DNA of 14,462 nt from QHWK01 sp035315685 (GTDB taxonomy: Bacteria > Acidobacteriota > Vicinamibacteria > Vicinamibacterales > CAVVIG01). The stretch lies in contig DATFXR010000091.1 in the NCBI GenBank assembly GCA_035315685.1, forward strand, positions 1-14,462, read 5' to 3'. How positions within the stretch are numbered: the stretch's first letter is position 1; the number at the start of each line of letters is the position of its first letter. The position numbers were made by a program, and so were the translations under genes. Positions 7,646 to 14,462 of the stretch are shown one piece after another. The notes under the pieces are model-generated. The model did no database searches. It was given only the letters and a program-made list of their open reading frames with translations, and was not told the DNA's origin.

Positions 7646-7646
<1 letters not shown>

Positions 7647-8011
7647 TACGCCTTCTCGTTGCCCCAGTCGAGCACGCCCTTGCGCCAGACGTAGACGTAG
7701 CCGGCGAGGAGGAGCGCCATGAACAGCAGAACCTGGACGAAGCCGGACCACCCGAGATCGCGCAACGCCATCGCCCACGGGTAGAGGAACGCGACCTCGA
7801 TGTCGAACAGCAGGAAGATCATCGCGACGAGGTAGAACTTCACCGACTGGCGCTCGCGCGCGTCGCCGACCGGCGGCATGCCACACTCGTAGGGAGCGCT
7901 CTTCTCGGGAGTGGGATGCCGCGGACCGAGTAGACCTGACAGGACGACCGAAACCAGCGCGAACCCGGCGCCGAGCCCGATCATGATCAGGATGGAAAGC
8001 CAGCCCTGCAT
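7646..8011 (-). CDS. nuoA: NADH-quinone oxidoreductase subunit A (NuoA)
   Basis: First gene of the operon: a small membrane subunit with three hydrophobic segments. The signature SAPYECGMPPVGDARERQSVKFYLVAMIFLLFDIEVAFLYPWA is unmistakable; D70 and E72 of the FDIE motif correspond to the conserved carboxylates near the quinone cavity. ATG at 8011 gives 121 residues starting MQGWLSILIMIGLGAGFALV, the family's typical opening. An in-frame GTG at 8056 would add 15 polar residues (MRSAWEIVHKSRHTR) not expected of NuoA. Neither start has a convincing ribosome site, so the exact start is the least certain point. The operon promoter should lie between 8012 and about 8100, in the 85-bp divergent spacer; I could not pick a clear one. 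Confidence 0.95.
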
Positions 8012-8084
8012 GCGCGTGTGCCTAGACTTGTGAACGATTTCCCAAGCCGACCTCACATGCTAACACACAGATGTGCGGCTCCCG

Positions 8085-8090
8085 TATCAT
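8085..8090 (+). promoter_or_regulatory. Possible -10 hexamer TATCAT for a leaderless glycosyltransferase mRNA
   Basis: TATCAT ends six bases before the ATG at 8097, so transcription initiated from it would begin at or very near the start codon. No Shine-Dalgarno precedes the ATG, which fits a leaderless message. I see no convincing -35 box. This is inference from spacing alone. Confidence 0.3.
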
Positions 8091-8096
8091 CGCCTG

Positions 8097-9386
8097 ATGC
8101 GCGTCGCATGGTTCTCTCCACTGCCGCCGGTCAAGTCGGGCATCGCGTCCGTGAATGCCGCGCTGCTGCCGCGCCTCGACGCTGAGCTGGTCATCGATCG
8201 CTTCGCCGACGCGCCGGCGCAGAGCGCGTCCCGCGTCTTCAACGCGCACGACTTCGTCTGGATGGCGCGCCGCGCTCCGTACGATCTCGTCGTCTACCAG
8301 CTCGGCAATGCATCGTGTCACGACTACATCTGGGCGTACCTCGTCGCGTATCCCGGGCTGGTGGTCCTGCACGATCCGCGGCTGCACCACGCGCGCGCGC
8401 GACAGCTGCTGCAGCAGGGGCGCGCAGACGACTATCGCGCCGAGTTCTGGTACGACCATCCGGAGGCGGAGCGCGACGTCGTCGAGTACGCGGTCGCCGG
8501 GCTCGGGGGACCGATCTACTACTGCTGGTCGATGTTGCGCGTCGTACTGCGCACCGCCCGCGCCGTCTGCGTCCACAATGCGCGCGTCGCCAGCGACCTG
8601 CGCGATGAGTTCCCGGGCGCACGCGTCGAAACGATCCGCCTGGGGACACCGGCGCTGACGCCGCCGACAGACGCGCGTTCACGGCTCCGGGCGGAGCTGG
8701 GTGTCGGCGACGACACGACGCTGTTCGCGATGTTCGGGAAGATCACCGCGGAAAAGCGGGTCGTTCCGATCCTCGAGGCGCTCGACATCCTGGTGCGCGA
8801 GGGGATCGACGCGCACCTGCTGCTGGCAGGCGATGCCTCCGGTTTCACCGACCTGCACGACCGTGTGCGATCGGCCCGAGCGGCGTCGCGCGTCCACCTC
8901 ACAGGCTACATGGATGACGAGCGGATCGGCGCGTCCCTCGCCGCAGCCGATGCCTGCCTCTGCTTGCGATGGCCGACGGCGCTCGAGACCTCAGCGTCGT
9001 GGCTGCAGTGTCTGTCGGCGTCGCGGGCGACGGTGATCACCGATCTCGCGCACCTCGCGGACGTTCCGTCGGCCGTCGCGTTACGCGTCGACCTGCTCGA
9101 CGAGGTACCGTCGCTCCTCGCGGCGATGCGCACGCTCGCCATCGATCGTCGTGCGCGCACCGAGCTTGCGGCTGCCGGGTACGCCTACTGGGCCGCGAAT
9201 CATACCGTCGACGGAATGGCGGACGACTACCGCCGGATCATTCCGCTCGCTGCCCGTCTGCCTGCGCCGCGCGCCAGCAATCTTCCAGCGCACTTCGTCG
9301 AGGACCGCGCCGCATTCGCTCGCTCGATCGCGCGCACCTTCGACGCGACCGTCGACATTCTCGCCGCGCCCGCCTCGCCTTCGTGA
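8097..9386 (+). CDS. GT4-like (GT-B fold) glycosyltransferase, substrate unknown
   Basis: 429 residues with two Rossmann-like halves typical of family-1/GT4 glycosyltransferases. The N-terminus MRVAWFSPLPPVKSGIASVNAALLPRL is the usual acceptor-domain opening with its flexible glycine loop. VVLHDPRLHHARARQLL lies near 89-105. The donor domain starts near residue 205 with LFAMFGKITAEKRV (G214-K215 and K220-R221, the phosphate-contacting region). ALETSASWLQCLSASRATVITD (E297) stands where the E-x7-E motif would be, but the second glutamate is absent, as in some subfamilies. Soluble; no signal peptide or membrane helix seen. It is transcribed divergently from nuoA and convergently with the SagB-like gene. 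A GTG at 8073 could add eight residues but lacks a ribosome site. Likely role: surface or extracellular glycan assembly (inference only). Confidence 0.85.
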   Translation: MRVAWFSPLPPVKSGIASVNAALLPRLDAELVIDRFADAPAQSASRVFNAHDFVWMARRAPYDLVVYQLGNASCHDYIWAYLVAYPGLVVLHDPRLHHARARQLLQQGRADDYRAEFWYDHPEAERDVVEYAVAGLGGPIYYCWSMLRVVLRTARAVCVHNARVASDLRDEFPGARVETIRLGTPALTPPTDARSRLRAELGVGDDTTLFAMFGKITAEKRVVPILEALDILVREGIDAHLLLAGDASGFTDLHDRVRSARAASRVHLTGYMDDERIGASLAAADACLCLRWPTALETSASWLQCLSASRATVITDLAHLADVPSAVALRVDLLDEVPSLLAAMRTLAIDRRARTELAAAGYAYWAANHTVDGMADDYRRIIPLAARLPAPRASNLPAHFVEDRAAFARSIARTFDATVDILAAPASPS

Positions 9387-9480
9387 TCGATCGGCGGGTT
9401 TACTGCGGCACTCGGCGATTGTGCGGGTCGCGACTCGTGATGTTCAAATCCACCTTGAATTCTTCCTCGGACATCGGAAC

Positions 9481-9500
9481 GGTCCGGCTAAAGCCGGACC
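9481..9500. repeat. REP-like palindrome, copy 1
   Basis: Perfect inverted repeat: GGTCCGGCT (9481-9489), a two-base AA centre, then AGCCGGACC (9492-9500). It lies in the 188-bp convergent gap after the glycosyltransferase stop. No T-run follows on the plus strand. It is the reverse complement of copy 2, so the two form a 21-nt perfect long-range inverted repeat (9479-9499 with 9567-9587). Confidence 0.85.
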
Positions 9501-9566
9501 CTGCGGGAGTCATTCCCTCGCAAGTGCCGCATCGCCAGCTCACGGTGGATTGATCACGTCGGTAGT

Positions 9567-9587
9567 GTCCGGCTTTAGCCGGACCGT
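9567..9587. repeat. REP-like palindrome, copy 2, containing the SagB-like stop codon
   Basis: GTCCGGCT (9567-9574), TT centre, AGCCGGAC (9577-9584), inverted relative to copy 1. The TAA stop (9575-9577, read on the minus strand) of the dehydrogenase-like gene lies at its centre, so the repeat encodes the last codons of that protein. Such paired palindromes between convergent genes often act as bidirectional 3' end stabilisers (family knowledge); whether these do is unknown. Confidence 0.85.
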
Positions 9588-11137
9588 GATCGCGTTTCGC
9601 AGCGAGGAGCTATCTCCCACTCGTACCCCGGCGCTGTCGTGAGCCGCCTGTCTTCAACCGGGATCCCGATCGTGAAGTGATACAGGCTCTGGAAGGCGTG
9701 ATCGCGAAGCCCGAGGACGTCGTGCACGGGATCGTCGTAGAAACAGCCGATGCCGGTGCCGCGGGCCCCGGCGGCCTCAGCTTCGAGGTAGAGCATCTGG
9801 CCAACGACGCCGGATTCCCAGAACAGGTGGCGGTAGAAGCGGTCGCCGAACGTCGTCAGGGCCGCGTCGAAGTCGGCAATCATTCCGAGGCTGAAGAATC
9901 CGTCGGCCGCGATGTCCTGATCGCAACTCAGACGTCGCGCGAGCGCGCGACAGTCGCCGCGCGCGAGGAGGAATAGGGGCAGCGCGTCGTGCGCACGAGT
10001 CCACAGAAACTCACGACGGCATGCCTCGCGCAACCGAACGAGCGCCGGTTCGTGCCGCACCAGCAGGTAGAGGCCTGGCTCGACGCCGTCCACGCGGTGG
10101 ACGAACAGCGCCAGGTGTATCCGCGCGTCCCACCACACTGCGTCCCAGGGCGGCGCTTCGGATGGAAGCGCGCGTGCGAGGATCGCGAAAAAGGAGTCGG
10201 CCGATGTCGATGAGCAGCCATCGAGGGCGACGGCACTCCGCCGCTGGAGCAAGAGATGGGCGGGATAGGCAGGAAGGGCAGGAAGGGCAGGAAGGGCAGG
10301 AGGGGCGGGACGGACAGGAGGGACCAGCTGTGACTGACCGAAGTCGCGGGTCGCGGCGGCAATCTCGTCGATGATCGTCCACTGCACGTGGTCTTCGCTC
10401 AATTGCGACGCATGGCCCGTCCAGCGTCCACGTTGAATCGAGGCGAGCAGATGTTCGCGCGACACGACCGGCATGCGGTCTCCGATCAGGAGCACGCATC
10501 CCGGCTCCTCCCGCTCGGCGTCCAGATAGTCTTCCTCTCGATCGATCCCGGTCAGCGCGCACATCTCCTGGTGCGACCAGTCCGGCAGAATCCGCGCCTG
10601 CAGACCGTGCAAGGATGCGGCGATTCGGACCGCAGCGATGGCGTGTCCCAGATCGTGCTGACAGTAGCGGAACGCGCGCTCACCGTACTTCCACGCTTCG
10701 CGCCAGTGAACTGACGTGAGCGCGACGAGAAACATCGGCGCGCGGGCAGATTGACGCCAGTCGGGTGCGTCGAACGCGCAGCGCTGCTCGAGCGCGTGCC
10801 GATCCGGCGCGTAGTGGCAGACGCGGCCGTCCTCGCCGCCGACGATCACGTAGGCTTCGGTTGGATGCAGGTTGCCGCTCGAGGGGTTCACGCGCAGCGA
10901 CCATCTCGACTGGCCGAATTGCTTCCAGGCCGACAGGCCGAGTGAATGCCGCAGGACGGCGGCGATGGGTGACAGCTGATGGCTGGCTGGTTGAAGCGAC
11001 ACCGAAGGGGCGCCTGGGAAGGAGCGAAACGGGTTGGGCTGCGACGCCCAATCGAGGTAGCCCAGCGACCGGGCGAACCGCGTGAAGTGATGTTTCGTGC
11101 CGTCGTGGTAGCGGTAAACGGCGCGAGCGTGGCTCAC
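9575..11137 (-). CDS. Tandem nitroreductase-like / SagB-ThcOx-type dehydrogenase-like protein
   Basis: 520 residues with two nitroreductase-fold halves. The N-terminus YRYHDGTKHHFTRFARSLGYLDWASQPNPFRSFPGAP matches my memory of large double-domain SagB-type proteins. Half 1 (about 55-245) has the FMN-contact segment LRVNPSSGNLHPTEAYVI (N84) and KYGERAFRYCQHDLGHAIAAVRIAASLHGL. A Pro/Ala/Leu hinge (about 272-293, PPALPALPALPAYP) follows. Half 2 (about 295-500) begins LLLQRRSAVALDG and contains FWESGVVGQMLYLEAEAAGARGTGIGCFYDDPVHDVLGL (C465) and YHFTIGIPVED. Proteins of this fold usually bind FMN and oxidise or reduce small molecules or peptides (azoline oxidation in SagB). Here no cyclodehydratase or precursor peptide is adjacent, so the substrate is unknown. 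GTG at 11137 overlaps the upstream stop as GTGA, implying coupling. The C-terminal residues come from a REP palindrome. Confidence 0.8.
   Translation of the reverse strand: MSHARAVYRYHDGTKHHFTRFARSLGYLDWASQPNPFRSFPGAPSVSLQPASHQLSPIAAVLRHSLGLSAWKQFGQSRWSLRVNPSSGNLHPTEAYVIVGGEDGRVCHYAPDRHALEQRCAFDAPDWRQSARAPMFLVALTSVHWREAWKYGERAFRYCQHDLGHAIAAVRIAASLHGLQARILPDWSHQEMCALTGIDREEDYLDAEREEPGCVLLIGDRMPVVSREHLLASIQRGRWTGHASQLSEDHVQWTIIDEIAAATRDFGQSQLVPPVRPAPPALPALPALPAYPAHLLLQRRSAVALDGCSSTSADSFFAILARALPSEAPPWDAVWWDARIHLALFVHRVDGVEPGLYLLVRHEPALVRLREACRREFLWTRAHDALPLFLLARGDCRALARRLSCDQDIAADGFFSLGMIADFDAALTTFGDRFYRHLFWESGVVGQMLYLEAEAAGARGTGIGCFYDDPVHDVLGLRDHAFQSLYHFTIGIPVEDRRLTTAPGYEWEIAPRCETRSRSG
10260..10322. 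repeat. 9-bp minisatellite encoding the interdomain hinge
   Basis: Seven 9-bp units in register on the plus strand: GCGGGATAG, three identical GCAGGAAGG, GCAGGAGGG, GCGGGACGG and ACAGGAGGG. Because the unit is a multiple of three, gain or loss keeps the frame. On the coding (minus) strand it gives repeated Pro-Ala-Leu triplets between the two nitroreductase-like halves. Confidence 0.85.
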
Positions 11138-11406
11138 GATGCGACGTGCGCGCTCGTCTCCTTCATGCGGCGATCGATCTCCTCGATCGCCTGCGTAATC
11201 TGCGCGCGGCGGCGCTCGTTGGTGGTCGCGGCGAGTTGGCGATCGAGCTCGAGACGCGCCAGCCGCAGCGATTCGAGCGCCTGCGCCTTTTCCGGGTCGC
11301 GCACCGGCCTGCCGCTGCTCTGCTGCTTGCGCTCGCGCTCCAACTCTTCCATCCGCTCCTGAATCCGTCCATCAGCGTCGATGAGTCCTTCGCCCGCGTC
11401 ACCCAT
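11134..11406 (-). CDS. Small charged coiled-coil-like hypothetical protein
   Basis: 90 residues that I do not recognise as a named family. The sequence is rich in Glu, Arg, Lys and Gln and lacks Cys and Trp. Two helical stretches with heptad-like leucine/isoleucine spacing, about 14-32 (RIQERMEELERERKQQSSG) and 38-85 (PEKAQALESLRLARLELDRQLAATTNERRRAQITQAIEEIDRRMKET), flank a short GRPVRDP linker, suggesting a helical hairpin or coiled coil. There is no signal peptide or membrane segment. ATG at 11406 follows a G-rich ribosome site (GGGGGGACAGG directly upstream). Its TGA overlaps the GTG of the tandem nitroreductase-like gene (GTGA), so the two are probably made together and may interact (inference). 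It is divergent from the lhr-like gene, only 36 bp away. Confidence 0.72.
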   Translation of the reverse strand: MGDAGEGLIDADGRIQERMEELERERKQQSSGRPVRDPEKAQALESLRLARLELDRQLAATTNERRRAQITQAIEEIDRRMKETSAHVAS

Positions 11407-11428
11407 CCTGTCCCCCCGTTCGAGAAAT

Positions 11429-11434
11429 TATAAG
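11429..11434 (+). promoter_or_regulatory. Possible -10 hexamer TATAAG for a leaderless lhr mRNA
   Basis: TATAAG lies in the AT-rich spot of the 36-bp divergent spacer and ends eight bases before the GTG at 11443. No Shine-Dalgarno is evident, and an in-frame TAA at 11431-11433 excludes an earlier start. A transcript from here would be leaderless or nearly so. No clear -35 is seen. Confidence 0.3.
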
Positions 11435-11442
11435 ATGGCCGC

Positions 11443-14400
11443 GTGCCCGTTCGGTCGGCGATCGACCCGCTTGAGCCATTTCATGCGGCGACGCGCGCCT
11501 GGTTCACGGCGGCGTTCGACGCGCCGACTCGACCGCAGATGCTCGGCTGGCCCGCGATCGCGCGCGGTGACTCGACACTGATCCTCGCGCCGACCGGCAG
11601 CGGAAAAACGCTCACCGCATTTCTCTGGTGTCTCGACCGTTTGATGTTCACGGCCGCGCCGGCCAGGAGCGCGCGGTGTCGTGTGCTCTACGTGTCGCCG
11701 CTGAAAGCGCTCGCGGTTGACGTCGAACGCAACCTGCGCGCCCCGCTGGCCGGCATCGCCCAGGTCGCGCAGGCGCGCGGGGAGACGTTCTTCACACCGG
11801 CGATCGCGATCCGCACCGGCGACACGCCGCAATCCGACCGCGCGCGCTTTCAGCGCGAGCCCGCTGACATCCTGATCACGACGCCGGAGTCCTTGTACCT
11901 CCTCCTGACCTCGAACGCCCGCGACGCACTTCGCTCGCTCGACACGATCATCGTCGACGAGATTCACGCGCTGGTCCCCACCAAGCGCGGCGTCCACATG
12001 GCGCTTTCGCTGGAGCGGCTCGAGGCGCTGTGCGAACGCACGCCGCAACGGATCGGGCTGTCGGCAACGCAGCGGCCGCTCGACGAAGTGGCGCGATTCC
12101 TCGGCGGTGCCGAGCGGAAAGCCCGCGCGTCGGGCCGCGCAACCAGGCCGGCCGCGGTGAAAGGGCGGCCCTACAGCGAAGCAGCCATCGATACCGAAAT
12201 CGAACGTGAATTCGCGATCCACCAGGGCGCCGTTCGCTACCGGCCGGTCACCATCGTCGACGCGGGCCAGAAGAAATCGCTGAACCTGACCATCGAAGTC
12301 CCCGTCGAGGACATGGCGAAGTTGACGACGGCTGACGACATTCCCAGTGGACCGGCGTCGGTCGGCGATTCGCGGCCGTCGATCTGGGCGGCCATTCATC
12401 CGCGTTTGCTCGAACTGATTCGCGCGCACCGGTCGACGCTGATCTTCGTCAACAGCCGCCGGCTGGCCGAGCGCCTGGCCGGTGCGCTGAACGAGCTGGC
12501 CGGCGAGACGCTGGTGCGCTCGCATCACGGCTCGATTGCCCGCTCGCAGCGCGTCGAAGTCGAGGACCTGCTCAAGGCCGGCGCGCTGCGCGCGCTCGTC
12601 GCGACCTCGTCGCTCGAGCTCGGCATCGACATGGGCGCGATCGACCTCGTCGTCCAGATCGAGGCGCCGCCGTCGGTCGCCAGCGGTCTGCAACGGATCG
12701 GCCGTGGCGGCCATCAGGCGAACGCGATCAGCGAAGGCGTGGTGTTTCCGAAGTTCCGCGGCGACCTCGTCGCGTGCGCGGCCGTCGCGAAGGCGATGCA
12801 CGACGGCGCCGTCGAAGCGACGCGCTACCCGCGCAACCCGCTCGACATCGTCGCGCAGCAGATCGTCGCGATGTCGTCGATGGACGCGTGGGCGGTCGAC
12901 GATCTGTTCGACATGATTCGAGGGGCGGCGCCGTTCGCGGAACTGAGCCGGACCGTGTTCGAGGGCGTCCTCGACATGCTGTCGGGGCGCTATCCCTCCG
13001 ACGAATTCGCGGAGCTGCGGCCGCGGGTCACATGGGATCGCGTCGCCGGCACCGTCAGCGCGCGCGAAGGCGCAAAGCGCGTCGCCGTCACGAACGGCGG
13101 GACGATTCCCGATCGCGGTCTGTTCGGTGTGTTCCTGCTCGGTGCGGGCCCCGGCGCCGCCCGCGTCGGCGAGCTCGACGAAGAAATGGTGTTCGAGAGC
13201 CGTGTCGGCGAGACCTTCGTCCTCGGCGCCTCCTCCTGGCGGATCGAGGAGATCACGCACGATCGGGTGCTCGTCTCGCCGGCGCCCGGCGAGCCAGGCA
13301 AGATGCCGTTCTGGAAGGGCGATCGCGCCGGCCGTCCGCTCGAACTGGGCCTGGCGATCGGACGGCTGATGACGGAGCTGCTGCGCCTGTCGCCAGCCGC
13401 CGCGGTCGATCGCCTGACACGCGAGCACGATCTCGACGCGCGCGCCGCCGAGAACCTGCTGCAGTATCTGCGCGACCAGCTCGCAGCCGCGCGTGCGTTG
13501 CCCGACGCGTCCACGGTCGTGATCGAGCGCGTCCGCGACGAGCTCGGCGACTGGCGGGTGTGCGTGCTGTCGCCGCGCGGCGGCCGTATTCACGCGCCGT
13601 GGGCGATGGCCGTCGCGGCGAAGATTCGCGAGGAAACCGGGACCGACGTCGAGACGCTGTGGGGCGACGACGGGTTCGTGGTACGGTTCCCGGACGTCGA
13701 TCAGCCGCCGGACCCGCAGCTGATGATTCCCGACCCCGAGGAGGTCCAGGCGCTGGTCGTCCGGCAGCTGGGCGCGACGGCGCTGTTCGCCGCGAAGTTC
13801 CGCGAGAACGCCGCGCGATCGCTGCTCCTGCCGAAGCGGCGGCCCGGCATGCGCGCCCCGCTGTGGCAGCAGCGCAAGCGGGCCGCCGATCTGCTCGCCG
13901 TCGCATCGCGCTACGGATCGTTTCCCGTGCTGCTCGAAACCTACCGCGAATGCCTGCGCGACTTCTTCGACATGCCGGCGCTCGTCGGCACGCTCGCCGA
14001 TCTGCGCGCGCGCAAGCTCCGGCTGGCCACGGTCGACTCCGAGACGCCGTCGCCGTTCGCGGCCTCGCTGCTGTTCAGCTATGTCGCGAGCTTCATCTAC
14101 GACGGCGACGCGCCGCTGGCCGAGCGCCGGGCGCAGGCGCTTGCCGTCGATCAGTCGCAGCTGCGCGAGCTGCTGGGTGACGCGGAGCTGCGCGAGCTGC
14201 TCGACGCCGAATCGATGGAGGCCATCGAGCGGCAGCTGCAGCGGCTCGATCCGACCTACCGCGTCAAGAGCGCCGACGGCGTACACGACATGCTGCTCTC
14301 GCTTGGCGATCTCACCGAAGCGGAACTGGCGGAACGATCGTTCACCGTTGACGTGGCGGCGAGCGTCGGGTCGCTCGTTGCGGCCCGTCGCGTGCTGACG

Positions 14401-14462
14401 GTGCGGATCGCCGGCGACCCGCGCTTCATCGCAGTCGAGGATGCCGCGCGCTTCCGTGACGC
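11443..14462 (+). CDS. Lhr-family DExH ATP-dependent helicase, 3' end cut by window
   Basis: ATP-dependent 3'-5' nucleic-acid helicase of the Lhr family, linked to DNA repair in other bacteria. The frame runs 1006 codons without a stop to the window edge. Motifs: Q-like region APTRPQMLGWPAIARGDSTLI; Walker A LAPTGSGKT (K55); LYVSPLKALAVDVERN; TTPESLYLLL; motif II VDEIHAL (D172-E173-I174-H175); SAT (207-209) in GLSATQRPLDEVARFLGG; STLIFVNSRRLAERLA; HHGSIARSQR; ATSSLELGIDMG; motif VI QRIGRGGH (417-424, GGH where AGH is more common). After the RecA pair come the winged-helix region and the Lhr-specific VTNGGTIPDRGLFGVFL segment (547 onward) with SSWRIEEITHDRVLVSPAPG, then a Lhr C-terminal domain. 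GTG at 11443 is the only start upstream of the core. Total length, and so short Lhr-core or long Lhr, cannot be told. Confidence 0.95.
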   Translation, partial: MPVRSAIDPLEPFHAATRAWFTAAFDAPTRPQMLGWPAIARGDSTLILAPTGSGKTLTAFLWCLDRLMFTAAPARSARCRVLYVSPLKALAVDVERNLRAPLAGIAQVAQARGETFFTPAIAIRTGDTPQSDRARFQREPADILITTPESLYLLLTSNARDALRSLDTIIVDEIHALVPTKRGVHMALSLERLEALCERTPQRIGLSATQRPLDEVARFLGGAERKARASGRATRPAAVKGRPYSEAAIDTEIEREFAIHQGAVRYRPVTIVDAGQKKSLNLTIEVPVEDMAKLTTADDIPSGPASVGDSRPSIWAAIHPRLLELIRAHRSTLIFVNSRRLAERLAGALNELAGETLVRSHHGSIARSQRVEVEDLLKAGALRALVATSSLELGIDMGAIDLVVQIEAPPSVASGLQRIGRGGHQANAISEGVVFPKFRGDLVACAAVAKAMHDGAVEATRYPRNPLDIVAQQIVAMSSMDAWAVDDLFDMIRGAAPFAELSRTVFEGVLDMLSGRYPSDEFAELRPRVTWDRVAGTVSAREGAKRVAVTNGGTIPDRGLFGVFLLGAGPGAARVGELDEEMVFESRVGETFVLGASSWRIEEITHDRVLVSPAPGEPGKMPFWKGDRAGRPLELGLAIGRLMTELLRLSPAAAVDRLTREHDLDARAAENLLQYLRDQLAAARALPDASTVVIERVRDELGDWRVCVLSPRGGRIHAPWAMAVAAKIREETGTDVETLWGDDGFVVRFPDVDQPPDPQLMIPDPEEVQALVVRQLGATALFAAKFRENAARSLLLPKRRPGMRAPLWQQRKRAADLLAVASRYGSFPVLLETYRECLRDFFDMPALVGTLADLRARKLRLATVDSETPSPFAASLLFSYVASFIYDGDAPLAERRAQALAVDQSQLRELLGDAELRELLDAESMEAIERQLQRLDPTYRVKSADGVHDMLLSLGDLTEAELAERSFTVDVAASVGSLVAARRVLTVRIAGDPRFIAVEDAARFRD

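Noticed and set aside
7647..7886. N-terminal extension of NuoB to 7886
   Set aside because: The extension overlaps nuoA in another frame and lacks family similarity; ATG at 7646 has a good ribosome site and gives the normal length.
8073..8096. GTG at 8073 as the glycosyltransferase start
   Set aside because: The added eight residues (MRLPYHRL) do not fit the family N-terminus, which begins right at MRVAWFSPLPP, and no ribosome site precedes the GTG.
9575..11137. SagB of a streptolysin/thiazole-oxazole peptide cluster
   Set aside because: No SagC/SagD-like cyclodehydratase, precursor peptide or exporter is in the window, and the protein is a double-domain type, so a peptide-modification role is not supported.
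11428..14286. A 952-codon open frame on the minus strand, antisense to the lhr-like gene
   Set aside because: Its translation is Arg/Asp/Gln-rich with no family resemblance, while the plus-strand frame carries every helicase motif. Long antisense openness is expected from the codon bias of GC-rich genes.

Overview
The window is GC-rich bacterial chromosome. Three-base periodicity is strong enough that long antisense reading frames shadow almost every gene. Gene content and two intergenic repeat families (a GTCCGGCT...AGCCGGAC palindrome and clustered CACGAAG heptamers) suggest an Acidobacteriota genome of the Vicinamibacteria type. That placement rests on remembered repeat style and gene flavour, not on a search, and is tentative.

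Region 1 (1-8011, minus strand) is a respiratory complex I (NADH:quinone oxidoreductase) operon read from right to left: nuoA, B, C, D, E, F, H, J, K and the first ~484 codons of nuoL, which runs off the left edge. Most junctions are tight: TAATG at A/B and B/C, GTGA at D/E, an 11-nt overlap at H/J and TGATG at J/K. Ligands of Fe-S clusters N2 (NuoB), N1a (NuoE) and N3 (NuoF) are intact, as are the key carboxylates and lysine of the proton-pumping subunits. Two canonical members are missing from their usual slots. nuoG should lie between F and H, where there is only a 108-bp spacer filled by a large imperfect hairpin. nuoI should lie between H and J, which overlap. The peripheral-arm wire N1b/N4/N5 (NuoG) and N6a/N6b (NuoI) must therefore be encoded elsewhere if the complex is canonical.

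Region 2 (8097-9386, plus strand) is a divergently oriented GT4-type glycosyltransferase of unknown substrate. Its start codon sits at the distance from a TATCAT hexamer expected for a leaderless transcript. Region 3 (9387-9587) is a convergent intergenic stretch with two REP-like palindromes in inverted orientation; one supplies the stop codon of the next gene.

Region 4 (9575-11406, minus strand) is a two-gene unit: a 90-residue charged, probably coiled-coil protein, translationally coupled (GTGA) to a 520-residue protein with two nitroreductase/SagB-like halves joined by a proline-rich hinge that is encoded by a 9-bp minisatellite. Region 5 (11443 to the right edge, plus strand) is the 5' part (1006 codons) of an Lhr-family DExH helicase with all main helicase motifs visible.

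The nuo genes work together as one membrane-bound enzyme. The remaining genes show no obvious pathway link to complex I or to each other, apart from the coupled small-protein/SagB-like pair. I found no RNA gene, CRISPR array, insertion sequence or recognisable defence system. There is no gene-free stretch over 300 bases; the largest gap is 188 bp.
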